A DNA stretch of 64,000 nt from Xylanimonas cellulosilytica DSM 15894 (lineage in GTDB: Bacteria; Actinomycetota; Actinomycetes; Actinomycetales; Cellulomonadaceae). The notes beneath the pieces were generated by a model. It did not search any database, was not told the origin of the DNA, and saw only the letters and a program-made list of their open reading frames with translations. The translations under genes were made by a program, and so were the position numbers. This document shows positions 16,846-25,855 of this stretch, piece after piece. The stretch spans positions 1,922,001-1,986,000 of the forward strand of contig NC_013530.1 of NCBI RefSeq assembly GCF_000024965.1. The letters run 5' to 3'. Within the stretch, counting starts at the first letter, position 1, and each line of letters begins with the position of its first letter.

Positions 16846-18332
16846 CGGGTCACCGCCAGGGAGGTCTCGTCGTCGTGGTCGCGCACGGCGTCGTCATGGG
16901 CAGGTTCTGCGGGGGCTGCACCGGCGTGGACAGCATCGGCGGGGGTGCCGGGCACGCCGAACGTCTGGAACGTGGTGGCCCGTTCGATCGGGTAGGGCTC
17001 GCGGCCGGTGACGGCGGCGAGCACGACGGACGCCCGCCAGGGCCCGAAGCCCAGATCGGGTGCGGTGACGCCGTGCGTGTGCTCCTCGGTGCCGAGCACG
17101 TGCACGCGTCCGGCGTCGTCGACGGCGTAGTCGCGGGCGACGTCGAGGCCGTGCTCGTCGACCCGGACGACGTCGGCGACGGGGTCGAGGAACGCGGGCA
17201 CGGCGGCGCGGTACCCGGTCGCCGCGACCACGGCACGGGTGCGGTGCTCCCACGTCCGGCCGAGCGTGGCGTGCCGCAGGGTCAGCACGTGCTCGCCGGT
17301 CGCGTGGTCGTGCCGGGCGGCGACCACCTCCGCGTCGGGCACGAGCGTCGTCGGCACCGGGCGGCCGAGCGCTGACTTGCGGTAGAGCGTCTCGTGGATG
17401 TCGTCGACGAGCTGGGCGCTGATGCCCTTGAACAGGGCGCGCTGCTCCCGGCCGAGCACGCGGCGCAGCGCACCGGGCAGGCTGCGGTAGTGGTCGGTGT
17501 ACTCGGGTGACGTCAGCTCGAGGCTCAGCTTCGTGTACTCCATGGGGAAGAAGCGCGGCGACCGGGTCAGCCAGTCGAGGCGGGCACCGCGGACCTCGAC
17601 GTCGTCGAGCAGGTCGCGGTACACCTCGGCGGCGGACTGCCCGCTGCCCACCACGGTGACGGACCGCGCCGCACGCAGCGCGTCCCGGTGGTGCAGGTAG
17701 TCGGCGGTGTGCAGCACCGGCCCGGCGGCGACCCGGGCGGTGGCGTCGGCGGCAGTGGCGTCGGCGGCAGCGGCACTGTCAGATGTGGCGTCCTCGGCGA
17801 GGGCGCGCAGCGCGGGCGGCAGCGTGGGGCTGGTGCCGGTGGCGAGCGCGACGTGCCGCCCCAGGTGCGTCTCGGTGGCGACGACGGCGCCGTCCGCGAG
17901 CACCTCGGCGTGCACCGCGAAGGCGTCCCGGTCCGCGTCGCGCTCGACGGCGACCACCCGCCGGTTCCAGCGCAGCGACGGGAGCCGCCCGGCCACCCAC
18001 CGGCAGTAGGCGTCGTACTCGGCGCGCAGCGGGTAGAAGGACTCACGCACGTAGAAGGGGTAGAGCCGTCCGGTCGCCTTGAGGAAGGCGAGGAACGAGT
18101 ACGGGGACGTCGGGTCGGCCATGGTGACCAGGTCGGCCAGGAACGGCACCTGGATGGTGGCACCGTCGAGCATCATGCCCGGATGCCAGGAGAAACCGGG
18201 CCGCTGGTCGAGGAACACCCCGTCGACGTCGGGCAGCGGGTGGGCCAGCGCCGCCAGCCCCAGCCCGAACGGGCCCAGGCCGATGCCGACGACGTCGTGC
18301 ACGTGGGCGCCATCCATCCGGTGCGCGCTCAT
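16842..18332 (-). CDS. desB: DesB-like L-lysine/cadaverine N-hydroxylase
   Basis: This 496-residue flavoprotein hydroxylates a diamine using FAD, NADPH and oxygen. The FAD loop is GIGLGPFGLGLAAL near residue 16, and PGMMLDGATIQVPFLADLVTMADPTSPYSFLAFLK is the siderophore-hydroxylase hallmark. The NADPH loop is VVGSGQSAAEVY, and the C-terminus has ATGY. An Ala/Asp/Thr insert at about residues 183-203 is built on a 15-bp duplication (17740-17769) and is probably a surface loop. Both ends overlap neighbours by ATGA. Confidence 0.9.
   Translation of the reverse strand: MSAHRMDGAHVHDVVGIGLGPFGLGLAALAHPLPDVDGVFLDQRPGFSWHPGMMLDGATIQVPFLADLVTMADPTSPYSFLAFLKATGRLYPFYVRESFYPLRAEYDAYCRWVAGRLPSLRWNRRVVAVERDADRDAFAVHAEVLADGAVVATETHLGRHVALATGTSPTLPPALRALAEDATSDSAAAADATAADATARVAAGPVLHTADYLHHRDALRAARSVTVVGSGQSAAEVYRDLLDDVEVRGARLDWLTRSPRFFPMEYTKLSLELTSPEYTDHYRSLPGALRRVLGREQRALFKGISAQLVDDIHETLYRKSALGRPVPTTLVPDAEVVAARHDHATGEHVLTLRHATLGRTWEHRTRAVVAATGYRAAVPAFLDPVADVVRVDEHGLDVARDYAVDDAGRVHVLGTEEHTHGVTAPDLGFGPWRASVVLAAVTGREPYPIERATTFQTFGVPGTPADAVHAGAAPAEPAHDDAVRDHDDETSLAVTR
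17740..17769 (-). repeat. Two 15-bp tandem repeats in desB
   Basis: Two identical 15-base units (starting 17740 and 17755) encode part of an Ala/Asp/Thr loop of the hydroxylase. A third, partial unit follows. Confidence 0.7.
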
Positions 18333-19918
18333 CGGGCCGCCTCCCCCGCGCTCACCGCACGGCGCAGCCGCGGGTGCGCGTCCCGGCAGGGCGGCGAGCA
18401 GTGTGCCGCGAGGTCGTCCCCCGCGAGCAGGCCGTGCGCGGCCGCACGGACCAGGTCGAGCACCCCGTCGACGTCGTCGTCGGTCGCGTCCGGGTTGAGC
18501 AGCGTCAGCTTGAGGCACGGCACGCCGTCGACGACGGTGCGGGCCACCATCGCCCGCCCTGACTCGAGCAGCACCCGCCGCACCAGCGGCACCAGCCGGT
18601 CCGCGGTGGCGTCGTCGACCCCGGCGGGCTGGTAGCGGAACAGCACGGTGGACAGGTCGGTGACGCCGACGGGCCGCAGCTCGGGGTCGCCCTCCAGGCG
18701 GGCACGCACCCGCGTCGCCAGGTCGCACACCGCGTCCACCATGCGGCCCACCGCGTCGGGGCCGAGCGCGCGCAGCGTGACCCACAGCTTGAGCGCGTCG
18801 AACCGGCGCGTCGTCTGCAAGGAGCGGTCCACCTGGTTCGGCTCCGCGTCGTCACCGTGAGCCTCGGCGTGCGGGTTGAGGTAGTCGGCGTGCCAGGCCA
18901 CGGCCGCCAGGTCGGCGGGCTCACGCACCAGCAGCGCGCTGGAGGACACCGGCTGGAAGAACGTCTTGTGGAAGTCCACGGTGACCGAGCGGGCCCGTTC
19001 GATGCCCGCCAGCAGCCCGCGGCGCGTCGTCGAGACCAGCAGCCCGCCGCCGTACGCGGCATCCACGTGCAGCCACGCGCCGACCGCGTCGCACAGGTCA
19101 GCGACCGGCTCGAGCGGGTCGATCACCCCACGGTCCGTGGTGCCCGCCGTCGCGACCACCGCCATGACCACGTCCCCCGCACGGGCCACGTCCACGAGCG
19201 CCGCGGCCAGCGCGTCGGGGTCCAGGCGACCGCCGTCGTCCGTACCCACGGCCAGCACCGCGCCGTCGGGCAGGCCGAGCAGCATCGCCGACCGGGCGAC
19301 GGAGAAGTGGCTCGCCGCCGTCGTCAGCACGCGCAGACGGCCGAGCACCTCACCCCGCCGCGACCGGTCGGCGGCCTCGGCGGCCAGGGCGTGCTCCCGG
19401 GCCAGGAACAGCGCCTGCAGGTTGGACTGCGTGCCGCCCGAGGTGAACACGCCGTCACCGGCGGCGTACCCGACACGCTCGCACGCCCACGCGACCAGCC
19501 GCCGCTCCATGAGCGTGGCGACCGTGGACTGGTCGTACGTGTCCACCGACGTGTTGATGGCCGCCAGCATCGCCTCGGCCGCCACCGCGGGCACCGCCAC
19601 AGGGCAGTTGAGGTGCGCCGCGTACGCCGGGTGGTGGAACCACACCGCGTGCTGCGCGTACAGCTCACGCGCCTCGCGCAGCGCGTCCCGCTCCCCCACC
19701 CCGGCCGTGTCCAGGTCGACGCCGTCGACCAGCGCCTGCAGCTCGGCGCGGTCGGCGCCCGACGACGGCGACGCCACCGTGCGCAGCCGGTCGGCCAGAT
19801 CGTCCACGACGTCGTGGGTCAGCGCGGCGTACCGGCCGGCGCTCGCCCGCGCCAGCAGCGGCCCGCCGCCAGGGTGGGCAGCCAGGCGGGTGGCGGCTTC
19901 GGGCTGTGCGGAGGTCAT
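18329..19918 (-). CDS. desA: DesA-like PLP-dependent lysine decarboxylase
   Basis: This 529-residue group II decarboxylase binds PLP through Lys318 in DFHKTFFQP. HVDAAYGG at 284-291 holds the Asp that contacts the pyridine nitrogen, and SGGTQSNLQAL is at about 160-170. In desferrioxamine-type pathways the enzyme converts L-lysine to cadaverine; diaminobutyrate decarboxylases are close relatives, so the substrate is inferred from the operon. The start ATG 19918 is preferred over an upstream in-frame start at 20020, because the upstream extension would read through the iron boxes. Confidence 0.88.
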   Translation of the reverse strand: MTSAQPEAATRLAAHPGGGPLLARASAGRYAALTHDVVDDLADRLRTVASPSSGADRAELQALVDGVDLDTAGVGERDALREARELYAQHAVWFHHPAYAAHLNCPVAVPAVAAEAMLAAINTSVDTYDQSTVATLMERRLVAWACERVGYAAGDGVFTSGGTQSNLQALFLAREHALAAEAADRSRRGEVLGRLRVLTTAASHFSVARSAMLLGLPDGAVLAVGTDDGGRLDPDALAAALVDVARAGDVVMAVVATAGTTDRGVIDPLEPVADLCDAVGAWLHVDAAYGGGLLVSTTRRGLLAGIERARSVTVDFHKTFFQPVSSSALLVREPADLAAVAWHADYLNPHAEAHGDDAEPNQVDRSLQTTRRFDALKLWVTLRALGPDAVGRMVDAVCDLATRVRARLEGDPELRPVGVTDLSTVLFRYQPAGVDDATADRLVPLVRRVLLESGRAMVARTVVDGVPCLKLTLLNPDATDDDVDGVLDLVRAAAHGLLAGDDLAAHCSPPCRDAHPRLRRAVSAGEAAR

Positions 19919-19959
19919 GGTGGGCTCCCGTGCGTCGACGGCACCGGCCGGAGCCGGTC

Positions 19960-19978
19960 TGAGGTAAGGCTTGCCAAA
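19960..19978 (-). promoter_or_regulatory. Candidate DtxR/IdeR iron box, site 1
   Basis: TGAGGTAAGGCTTGCCAAA matches 14 of 19 positions of the DtxR-family consensus TTAGGTTAGGCTAACCTAA. It lies 42-60 bases before the desA start, where a bound iron-loaded repressor would block transcription of the siderophore operon. Confidence 0.75.
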
Positions 19979-19979
19979 C

Positions 19980-19993
19980 TTAGGGTGCCCTAA
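19980..19993 (-). promoter_or_regulatory. Candidate DtxR/IdeR iron box, site 2
   Basis: TTAGGG-TG-CCCTAA is a perfect inverted repeat with the TTAGG...CCTAA ends of DtxR-family sites. It is placed immediately upstream of site 1 in the desA-LMF intergenic region. Tandem sites suggest cooperative binding. Confidence 0.6.
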
Positions 19994-20042
19994 TGCTGAG
20001 GGGAAGCCCGGAGCCACCACCGTCCCTGATCGTGAGACGACC

Positions 20043-20048
20043 TACCGT
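20043..20048 (+). promoter_or_regulatory. Candidate -10 element of the lipase-maturation-factor gene (leaderless)
   Basis: TACCGT ends 6 bases before the ATG at 20055. No ribosome site is seen. Confidence 0.5.
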
Positions 20049-20054
20049 GGACGC

Positions 20055-21479
20055 ATGGGGTGGCCCGACTGGTGGGTCGGCGGCGACTACGACGTGGCCC
20101 GCCAGATCCTGCAGCGCGGGGTGGCGGCGCTGCTGGTGCTCGCGTTCGCGCAGGTGGTCTCCCAGTTCCGGCCCCTGCTGGGGTCGCACGGGCTCCTCCC
20201 CGTGCCTGCGTTCGCCGCCCGCGTGCCGTTCCGCACCGCGCCGTCGCTGTTCCACCTCCGCTACTCCGACCGTCTCGCCGTCGTCGTCGGCGTCGTCGGG
20301 GCGGTGCTCGCGGCCGCCGTCGTCGTCGGGCTGCCGCAGCGCGGCCCCTGGTGGGTGCCGACGCTCGTGCTGCTCGCGTGCTGGGCGCTGTACCTGTCCG
20401 TGGTGAACGTGGGCCAGCGCTTCTACGGGTTCGGCTGGGAGTCGCTGCTGTGCGAGGCGACGTTCCTGGTCGCCTGGCTGGGCTCCGACGCCGAACCCGT
20501 GCCGTGGGTCGGGGTGGTCGCGGCCCGCTGGCTGCTGTTCCGCCTCGAGCTGGGCGCCGGACTGATCAAGTGGCGCGGCGGGCACGAGTGGCGCGACCTC
20601 ACCGCGCTCGACTACCACCACGAGACCCAGCCCATGCCCGGGCCGCTCTCCTGGCACGCCCACCACCTGCCGCGCTGGTGGCACCGCGTCGAGGTGGTCG
20701 GCAACCACGTCACCCAGCTCGGGTTCCCGTGGCTGCTGCTGCTCCCCCAGCCGTTCCCGTCCGTGGCGGGCGCCGTCGTCGTGCTCACGCAGGGCTGGCT
20801 GGTGCTCACCGGCAACTTCGCCTGGCTCAACTGGGCGGCCATCGTGCTCGGCGCCGCCATGGTGTCCGACGGCGTGTGGGCCACGCTCGCCGGGTCCGCG
20901 AGCGCCGTGGCGGCTCCCCCGGCGTCGTCGTCGTTCGTGGTGGCGACGGCGCTGGTGGGGGTGCTGCTGCTGGTGCTGTCGTGGCGGCCGGCGCGGAACC
21001 TGGTGGGGCCGCGGCAGCTGATGAACGCGAGCTTCGAACCGTTGCGGCTGGTGAACGCGTACGGGGCGTTCGGGCGGGTGACACGCCGCCGCGAAGAGGT
21101 GGTGCTGGAGGGCACGGCCGCGGCCCGGCCGGGGGTGGAGGCGGTGTGGCGGGAGTACCTGTTGCGGGGCAAGCCGTGCGAGCCGGGGCGGCGACCGCCG
21201 CAGGTGGCGCCGTGGCACCTGCGGCTGGACTGGGCGTTGTGGTTCGTGCCGTTGGGGGCGCCGTCGGGGTGGGTGGTGGTGCTGCTGCGGCGTCTGCTGG
21301 AGGCGGACCCGGCGACGTTGCGGCTGCTGCGCGAGGACCCGTTCGGCGGGGCGCCGCCGGCATGGGTCCGGGCGCGCCTGTTCCGCTACCGGTACACGAC
21401 GCGGGCGGAACGCCGGGCGACGGGCGACTGGTGGGTCCGCGAGCCCGTGCTGGTGCTGGTGGACCCGATGCGCCTGTGA
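20055..21479 (+). CDS. Lipase-maturation-factor (LMF1)-like membrane protein
   Basis: This 474-residue polytopic protein has about seven or eight hydrophobic helices. LMF family signatures include FGWESLLCEATFLVAWLG and RLELGAGLIKWRG. LTALDYHHETQPMPGPLSWHAHHLPRWWHRVEV follows, and then NASFEPLRLVNAYGAFGRVT in the C-terminal region. Eukaryotic LMF1 helps lipases fold in the ER; the bacterial role is unknown. It is divergent from desA, but its own -10 lies beyond the iron boxes, so iron control of this gene is doubtful. Confidence 0.85.
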   Translation: MGWPDWWVGGDYDVARQILQRGVAALLVLAFAQVVSQFRPLLGSHGLLPVPAFAARVPFRTAPSLFHLRYSDRLAVVVGVVGAVLAAAVVVGLPQRGPWWVPTLVLLACWALYLSVVNVGQRFYGFGWESLLCEATFLVAWLGSDAEPVPWVGVVAARWLLFRLELGAGLIKWRGGHEWRDLTALDYHHETQPMPGPLSWHAHHLPRWWHRVEVVGNHVTQLGFPWLLLLPQPFPSVAGAVVVLTQGWLVLTGNFAWLNWAAIVLGAAMVSDGVWATLAGSASAVAAPPASSSFVVATALVGVLLLVLSWRPARNLVGPRQLMNASFEPLRLVNAYGAFGRVTRRREEVVLEGTAAARPGVEAVWREYLLRGKPCEPGRRPPQVAPWHLRLDWALWFVPLGAPSGWVVVLLRRLLEADPATLRLLREDPFGGAPPAWVRARLFRYRYTTRAERRATGDWWVREPVLVLVDPMRL

Positions 21480-21500
21480 CGCCGCCACCTCATGGCGGGC

Positions 21501-23291
21501 TCAGACGAGCGAGTCCTGCCAGGCGGTGTGGAGGCGGGCGTAGTGGCCGTCGGCGGCGACGAGCTCGGCGGGGGTGCCGTCCTCGACGACGCGGCCGTGC
21601 TCCATGACCAGGACGCGGTCGGCGCCGGAGACGGTGGACAGCCGGTGGGCGATGATGATGGCGGTGCGTCCGGCCAGCAGGGTCTTCAGGCCGCGCTGGA
21701 CGAGTCGCTCGCCGGGGATGTCGAGGGACGAGGTGGCCTCGTCGAGGACGAGGACGGCGGGGTTGGCGAGGAATGCGCGGGCGAAGGACAGGAGCTGGCG
21801 CTGCCCGGAGGAGACGCGCCCGCCGCGCTTGTTGACGTCGGTGTCGTAGCCGTCGGGCATGGCGGTGATGAAGTCGTGCGCGCCGACGGCTCGGGCGGCG
21901 GCCTCGATCTCGGCCTGGCTCGCGTCAGGGCGACCGAGGGCGATGTTCTCGCGCACGGAGCCCGAGAACAGGTAGGCCTCCTGGGTGACCATGACGACGG
22001 CACGGCGCAGGTCGGTGCCCGCGAGGTCGCGGATGTCGATGTCGTCGAGGCGGACGGCGCCGCTGGTCGCGTCGTAGAAGCGGGTGACGAGCTTGGCGAG
22101 GGTGGACTTGCCGGCGCCGGTGGTGCCGACGAGAGCGACGGTCTGCCCGGCGGGGATGTGCAGGTCGAGGTCGGGCAGGACGACGGGGCCACGCGGGTAG
22201 CGGAACGTGACGTGGTCGAGCCGGACGTCGCCGCGGGCAGCGGGCAGCGGGACGGGGTGGGCGGGTGCGACGACGGTGGGTTCCTCGGCGAGCAGCGCGG
22301 AGAGCTTCTCGAGCGCAGCCGTGGCGGACTGGAACCCGTTGTAGAACATGCCGATCTGCTGGATGGGCGCGAAGAAGCGCTTGACGTAGAGCAGGGCGGC
22401 GACCAGGACGCCGACGGCGAGCTCGCCGTGCAGGGCACGCGAGCCGCCGTAGGCGAGGGCGACGACGACCGTGAGGTTGCCGATGAGGATGAGCCCGGGC
22501 TGGTAGCGGCCGTTGAGGGAGAACGTGTTGAGGTTGGCCTTGCGGTACTCGTCGGCGTACCGCTCGTAGTCGCGCTCGGTGCTCGGCTCGCGGCGGAACG
22601 CCTGCACGGCACGCATGCCCGTCATCGTCTCGACGAACTTGACGATCAGGCGGGCCGAGGCGGTGCGCTGCTGGCGGTAGTACACCTGCGAACGGCGCTG
22701 GAACCAGCGCGTCAGGAGCCAGGCGGGCACCATCGCGGCGGAGAGGATCACGGCGGAGCGCCAGTCCACGAGCGCAAGACCGACGGCCGTGAACGTCATC
22801 GTCAGGAGGTTGGCGACGACGCCGGTCAGCCCGCCGTCGAGGAGCTCGCGCAGGGCCTCGAGGTCGGAGGTCTGGCGGCTGATGATGCGCCCCGAGGTGT
22901 ACGTCTCGTGGAACTCGAGGCTCAGGCGCTGGGTCTGGCGGAACACGCGCCGGCGCAGCTCGAGGAGGACGGCCTGGGAGATCGTGGCGGCGGCACGCAC
23001 GTAGGCGCCGTTCGCGAGGCCGGCGACGACGGCGGCGACCACGAGGAGGATGCCGTAGACGACGAGAGGCCCCTGGCGGCCGTCGTCGAGCGCGGGGATC
23101 GCATGGTCGATGGTGGTGGCCACGAGGGCGGGCCCGGCGACCTGCCCCGCGGTCGACGCGACCACGAGGACGGCGGACCAGGCCAACGGCCGGGAGTGGG
23201 GCCGCAGGAGGTTGCGCAGGAGCGCCAGGGAGCGGGCGCGCACCTCGCGGGACTCGGTACGGGTCAGGTGGTCGTTCTCGGGGGTGCTCAC
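21501..23291 (-). CDS. Heterodimeric ABC exporter, subunit with canonical Walker B
   Basis: This 596-residue half-transporter has six transmembrane helices (about 35-310) and an ATPase domain. Walker A is GTTGAGKST, the Q-loop is VTQEAYLFSGSV and Walker B is VLVLDEATSSLD with the catalytic Glu. The signature motif is SSGQRQ instead of LSGGQ. The partner gene has the opposite defects, so the pair would form one competent and one degenerate ATP site. GTG 23291 overlaps the partner's stop as GTGA. The substrate is unknown; drug or lipid export is the usual role. Confidence 0.9.
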   Translation of the reverse strand: MSTPENDHLTRTESREVRARSLALLRNLLRPHSRPLAWSAVLVVASTAGQVAGPALVATTIDHAIPALDDGRQGPLVVYGILLVVAAVVAGLANGAYVRAAATISQAVLLELRRRVFRQTQRLSLEFHETYTSGRIISRQTSDLEALRELLDGGLTGVVANLLTMTFTAVGLALVDWRSAVILSAAMVPAWLLTRWFQRRSQVYYRQQRTASARLIVKFVETMTGMRAVQAFRREPSTERDYERYADEYRKANLNTFSLNGRYQPGLILIGNLTVVVALAYGGSRALHGELAVGVLVAALLYVKRFFAPIQQIGMFYNGFQSATAALEKLSALLAEEPTVVAPAHPVPLPAARGDVRLDHVTFRYPRGPVVLPDLDLHIPAGQTVALVGTTGAGKSTLAKLVTRFYDATSGAVRLDDIDIRDLAGTDLRRAVVMVTQEAYLFSGSVRENIALGRPDASQAEIEAAARAVGAHDFITAMPDGYDTDVNKRGGRVSSGQRQLLSFARAFLANPAVLVLDEATSSLDIPGERLVQRGLKTLLAGRTAIIIAHRLSTVSGADRVLVMEHGRVVEDGTPAELVAADGHYARLHTAWQDSLV

Positions 23292-25240
23292 AGGCGTGCT
23301 CCCGTCGCGTCGGTGCCGAGCTCGTCGGGTCCGCCGCCGTCGGGTGGCAGGACGGGCACGGGGTCGGGATCGGGCACGGTGCCGATGCCGTGCTCGGCGG
23401 CGTCGTCCTCGAGGGAGGAGATGACGTACCGGTAGTGGGGATCGGTGGCGAGCAGCTCGGTGTGGGTGCCCACGGCGGTGATGCGGCCGTCCTGGAGGAC
23501 GGCGACCCGGTCCGCGAGCGCCACCGTGGAGGGCCGGTGCGCGATGACGAGGGTGGTGGTGTCGTGCAGGACCTCGCGCAGGCGCGCGGTGACGCGTTCC
23601 TCGGTGGCGACGTCGAGGGCGGACAGGGGGTCGTCGAGCACGAGGACGCGGGGGCGGGCGGCGATGGCGCGTGCCAGGGCGAGGCGTTGGCGTTGCCCGC
23701 CGGACAGGGACAGGCCCTCTTCCCCGATGCGGGTGTCGACGCCGTGAGGCAGGTGGCCGGTGAACTGGGCCTGGGCGACGTCGAGGGCCTCGGCGAGCAG
23801 CTCGTCCTTGCGGGCGCCGGGCAGGGTGTCGTCGACGCCGAGCAGCACGTTGTCGCGGACGGAGGCGGAGAACAGGGTGGGGTCCTCGAACGCGACGGCC
23901 ACGGTGCGGCGGACGTCGGTGCGGCGCAGGCGGCGCACGTCGACGCCGTCGAGCTCGACGGCGCCCCCGGTGACGTCGTACAGGCGTGGGATCAGCATCG
24001 CGAGGGTGGACTTGCCGGATCCGGTGAGGCCGACGAGGGCGGTGGTGGTGCCGGCCGGCAGGTCGAGGTCGACGCGGTCCAGGACGGGGCGGGTCGCGTC
24101 GTCGTACCGGAAGGTGACGTCCCTCAGGCGGACGTGGCCGTGGGGTTCGGGGGGGTCGACGGGGTCGACGGGGTCGGTGAGCGGGTTGGTGGTGGTGAGC
24201 ACATCGAAGTAGCGGTCGACGGCGGTGCGGGCGTTGAGGGTCATCGACAGGGTCATGCCGAGGTCGACGACGGGGGCGCTCATGACGGCGACGGTGGCGA
24301 AGAAGGCGGTCAGGGCCCCGATGGTCAGGGTTCCCTGGTGGACCATGAGGGCGCCGAGCACGAGGCAGGCGGCGAGGGTGAGCTCGGGGATCGCGGTGAG
24401 CGCGACGTTGACGGTCGCCTGGGAGCGTGCTTTGGCGAGCTCGGTGGTGCGCAGCCGTTCGGCCTGCCCGGTGAAGGACGCCAGTGCGTCGCGGCCGCGG
24501 CCGAACGCCTTGAGCACGCGGATGCCGTGCACGGACTCCTCGACCGTGGTGGCCAGGTCTCCGGCCTGGTCCTGGGCGCGGCGGGACACGACCCGGTAGC
24601 GGCGCGCGAACCGGAACGCGATCACGCTCACCGGTACGGCGCCGGCGAGGTAGACGAGGCCGAGCCAGCCGGTGGTCGCGGCCAGCAGCCCGATGCCGAC
24701 GACGACGGTCACGCAGGACACGACGAGCTGGATCTGCCCGAACACCAGGAAGCGGCGCAGCAGGCCGAGGTCGGACATGGAGCGGGACAGCAGCTGCCCG
24801 CCGGACCAGCGGTCGTGGAACGCGATCGGCAGGTCCTGCAGGTGCCGGAACAGCGTCATGCGCAGGTCGGCCTCGACCCGGTTGGCGGGCAGCATCACGA
24901 GGGTGCGGCGGGCGAGGATCAGGCCGGCCTCCGCCAGGCCGAGGCCGAGCACGAGGGCGACCGCACCCCACAGGGCGCCGGTGTCCCCCGTGCGGGCGCC
25001 CTCGGCGAGCGGGCCGTCGACGATCACCTGCAGCACGCGGGGGATCGCCAGCGCGGCGAGCGAGGCGCCGAGCGCGGAGAACAGGCCGGCGATCAGCCGG
25101 GGCAGCGCGGGCCGCACGAAGGGCAGCAGCCGCAGCAGCGCCGGGATCGTCGCGAGCTCGGCCCGCCGTGGGGCGGTGGGCGGCTGAGGAGGGGTGGGCG
25201 TCGCGTCGGTGGGCATGGCGTCGGTGGGCATCGGGGACAT
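23288..25240 (-). CDS. Heterodimeric ABC exporter, subunit with degenerate Walker B
   Basis: This 650-residue half-transporter has a Pro-rich N-terminal tail, six membrane helices (about 40-320) and an ATPase domain. Walker A is GLTGSGKST, the signature LSGGQRQ is intact and the Q-loop residue is Glu (AFEDPTLFS). Walker B ends in LDDPLSALD, so the catalytic Glu is Asp. This is the non-hydrolysing partner of the downstream subunit. A 9-7-9 inverted repeat lies 49 bases upstream and may be its operator. Confidence 0.9.
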   Translation of the reverse strand: MSPMPTDAMPTDATPTPPQPPTAPRRAELATIPALLRLLPFVRPALPRLIAGLFSALGASLAALAIPRVLQVIVDGPLAEGARTGDTGALWGAVALVLGLGLAEAGLILARRTLVMLPANRVEADLRMTLFRHLQDLPIAFHDRWSGGQLLSRSMSDLGLLRRFLVFGQIQLVVSCVTVVVGIGLLAATTGWLGLVYLAGAVPVSVIAFRFARRYRVVSRRAQDQAGDLATTVEESVHGIRVLKAFGRGRDALASFTGQAERLRTTELAKARSQATVNVALTAIPELTLAACLVLGALMVHQGTLTIGALTAFFATVAVMSAPVVDLGMTLSMTLNARTAVDRYFDVLTTTNPLTDPVDPVDPPEPHGHVRLRDVTFRYDDATRPVLDRVDLDLPAGTTTALVGLTGSGKSTLAMLIPRLYDVTGGAVELDGVDVRRLRRTDVRRTVAVAFEDPTLFSASVRDNVLLGVDDTLPGARKDELLAEALDVAQAQFTGHLPHGVDTRIGEEGLSLSGGQRQRLALARAIAARPRVLVLDDPLSALDVATEERVTARLREVLHDTTTLVIAHRPSTVALADRVAVLQDGRITAVGTHTELLATDPHYRYVISSLEDDAAEHGIGTVPDPDPVPVLPPDGGGPDELGTDATGARL

Positions 25241-25288
25241 TCAACACCCGAGGGGGCGGCAACCGTTGCCCCCGTCACCCGCCGTCTC

Positions 25289-25313
25289 AAACTTGAGTGC
25301 TCTGCTCCAGTTT
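25289..25313. promoter_or_regulatory. Inverted repeat upstream of the ABC exporter
   Basis: AAACTTGAG at 25289-25297 and CTCCAGTTT at 25305-25313 are inverted repeats (8 of 9 matching) with a 7-base spacer. The first arm also forms CTCAA-AC-TTGAG (25286-25297). The layout suits a MarR- or TetR-type operator for the exporter; no such regulator is in the window. Confidence 0.4.
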
Positions 25314-25321
25314 GGGCAGGG

Positions 25322-25768
25322 CTACGCCGCGCCCAGCCACCCGAGCGCCGGCACGTGCGGGGTCAGCCGCAGCACCATGCCGGCCTCCGCCGGCGTCCGG
25401 TCCGCCTTGCGCCCGTTGCACGCCCCGCACGCAGCCACCAGGTTCAGCCACGACGAGTCACCCCCGCGCGAGCGCGGCACCACATGGTCCACGGTGTCCG
25501 CCGGGCCCCCGCAGTACGCGCAACGCCCGTCACGCGCCCGCACCCCCGCCTTGGTGCACGACGGCGCCTGGTCGCGCCGGTACCGCCACTTCATCGCGAC
25601 GTAGCGCACCAGGCGCAGCACCCGCGGCAGCGGGTACGGCCCGAACGTGCGCTCCCCCACCGACTCCTCCACCACGGCCACCCCGCGCACCAGCATGTGG
25701 ATGGCGTGCCGTACGGACACGCGGTGCAGCGGCTCATAGCCGGCGTTGAGGACCAGCACGTCGGCCAC
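25322..25768 (-). CDS. HNH endonuclease domain protein
   Basis: This 148-residue protein ends in a compact HNH domain: [45 protein letters not shown]. Two CxxC pairs bind zinc and DHV supplies the catalytic His. Start GTG 25768 is set by the strong ribosome site AAGGAGG. The N-terminal half ([30 protein letters not shown]) is typical of the widespread actinobacterial HNH proteins of this size, whose function is unknown. It could nick DNA, but nothing here links it to restriction or phage. Confidence 0.85.
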   Translation of the reverse strand: MADVLVLNAGYEPLHRVSVRHAIHMLVRGVAVVEESVGERTFGPYPLPRVLRLVRYVAMKWRYRRDQAPSCTKAGVRARDGRCAYCGGPADTVDHVVPRSRGGDSSWLNLVAACGACNGRKADRTPAEAGMVLRLTPHVPALGWLGAA

Positions 25769-25815
25769 GGTCGCCTCCTTCGTCGTCGTCGGTCGTGCTC
25801 GTTCCCAGACGACGA

Positions 25816-25846
25816 AAGCCGCCCAGGGGTGTCCCTGCGACGGCTT
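25816..25846. terminator. Stem-loop between the 42-residue ORF and the HNH gene
   Basis: AAGCCG...CGGCTT outer arms and CAGGG-GTGT-CCCTG inner arms form an interrupted hairpin. It lies upstream of the HNH ribosome site on the minus strand. No T-tract follows, so it could instead be a regulatory leader structure. Confidence 0.35.
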
Positions 25847-25855
25847 CGAGGCTGG

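Noticed and set aside
19919-20020. Upstream in-frame start for desA at 20020
   Set aside because: The extension would be encoded by the iron-box region, and family members start near MTSAQPEA.
21501-25262. A single 1253-residue frame across both ABC genes
   Set aside because: Its first half is the wrong frame of the upstream subunit. Two overlapping genes with intact domains explain the region.
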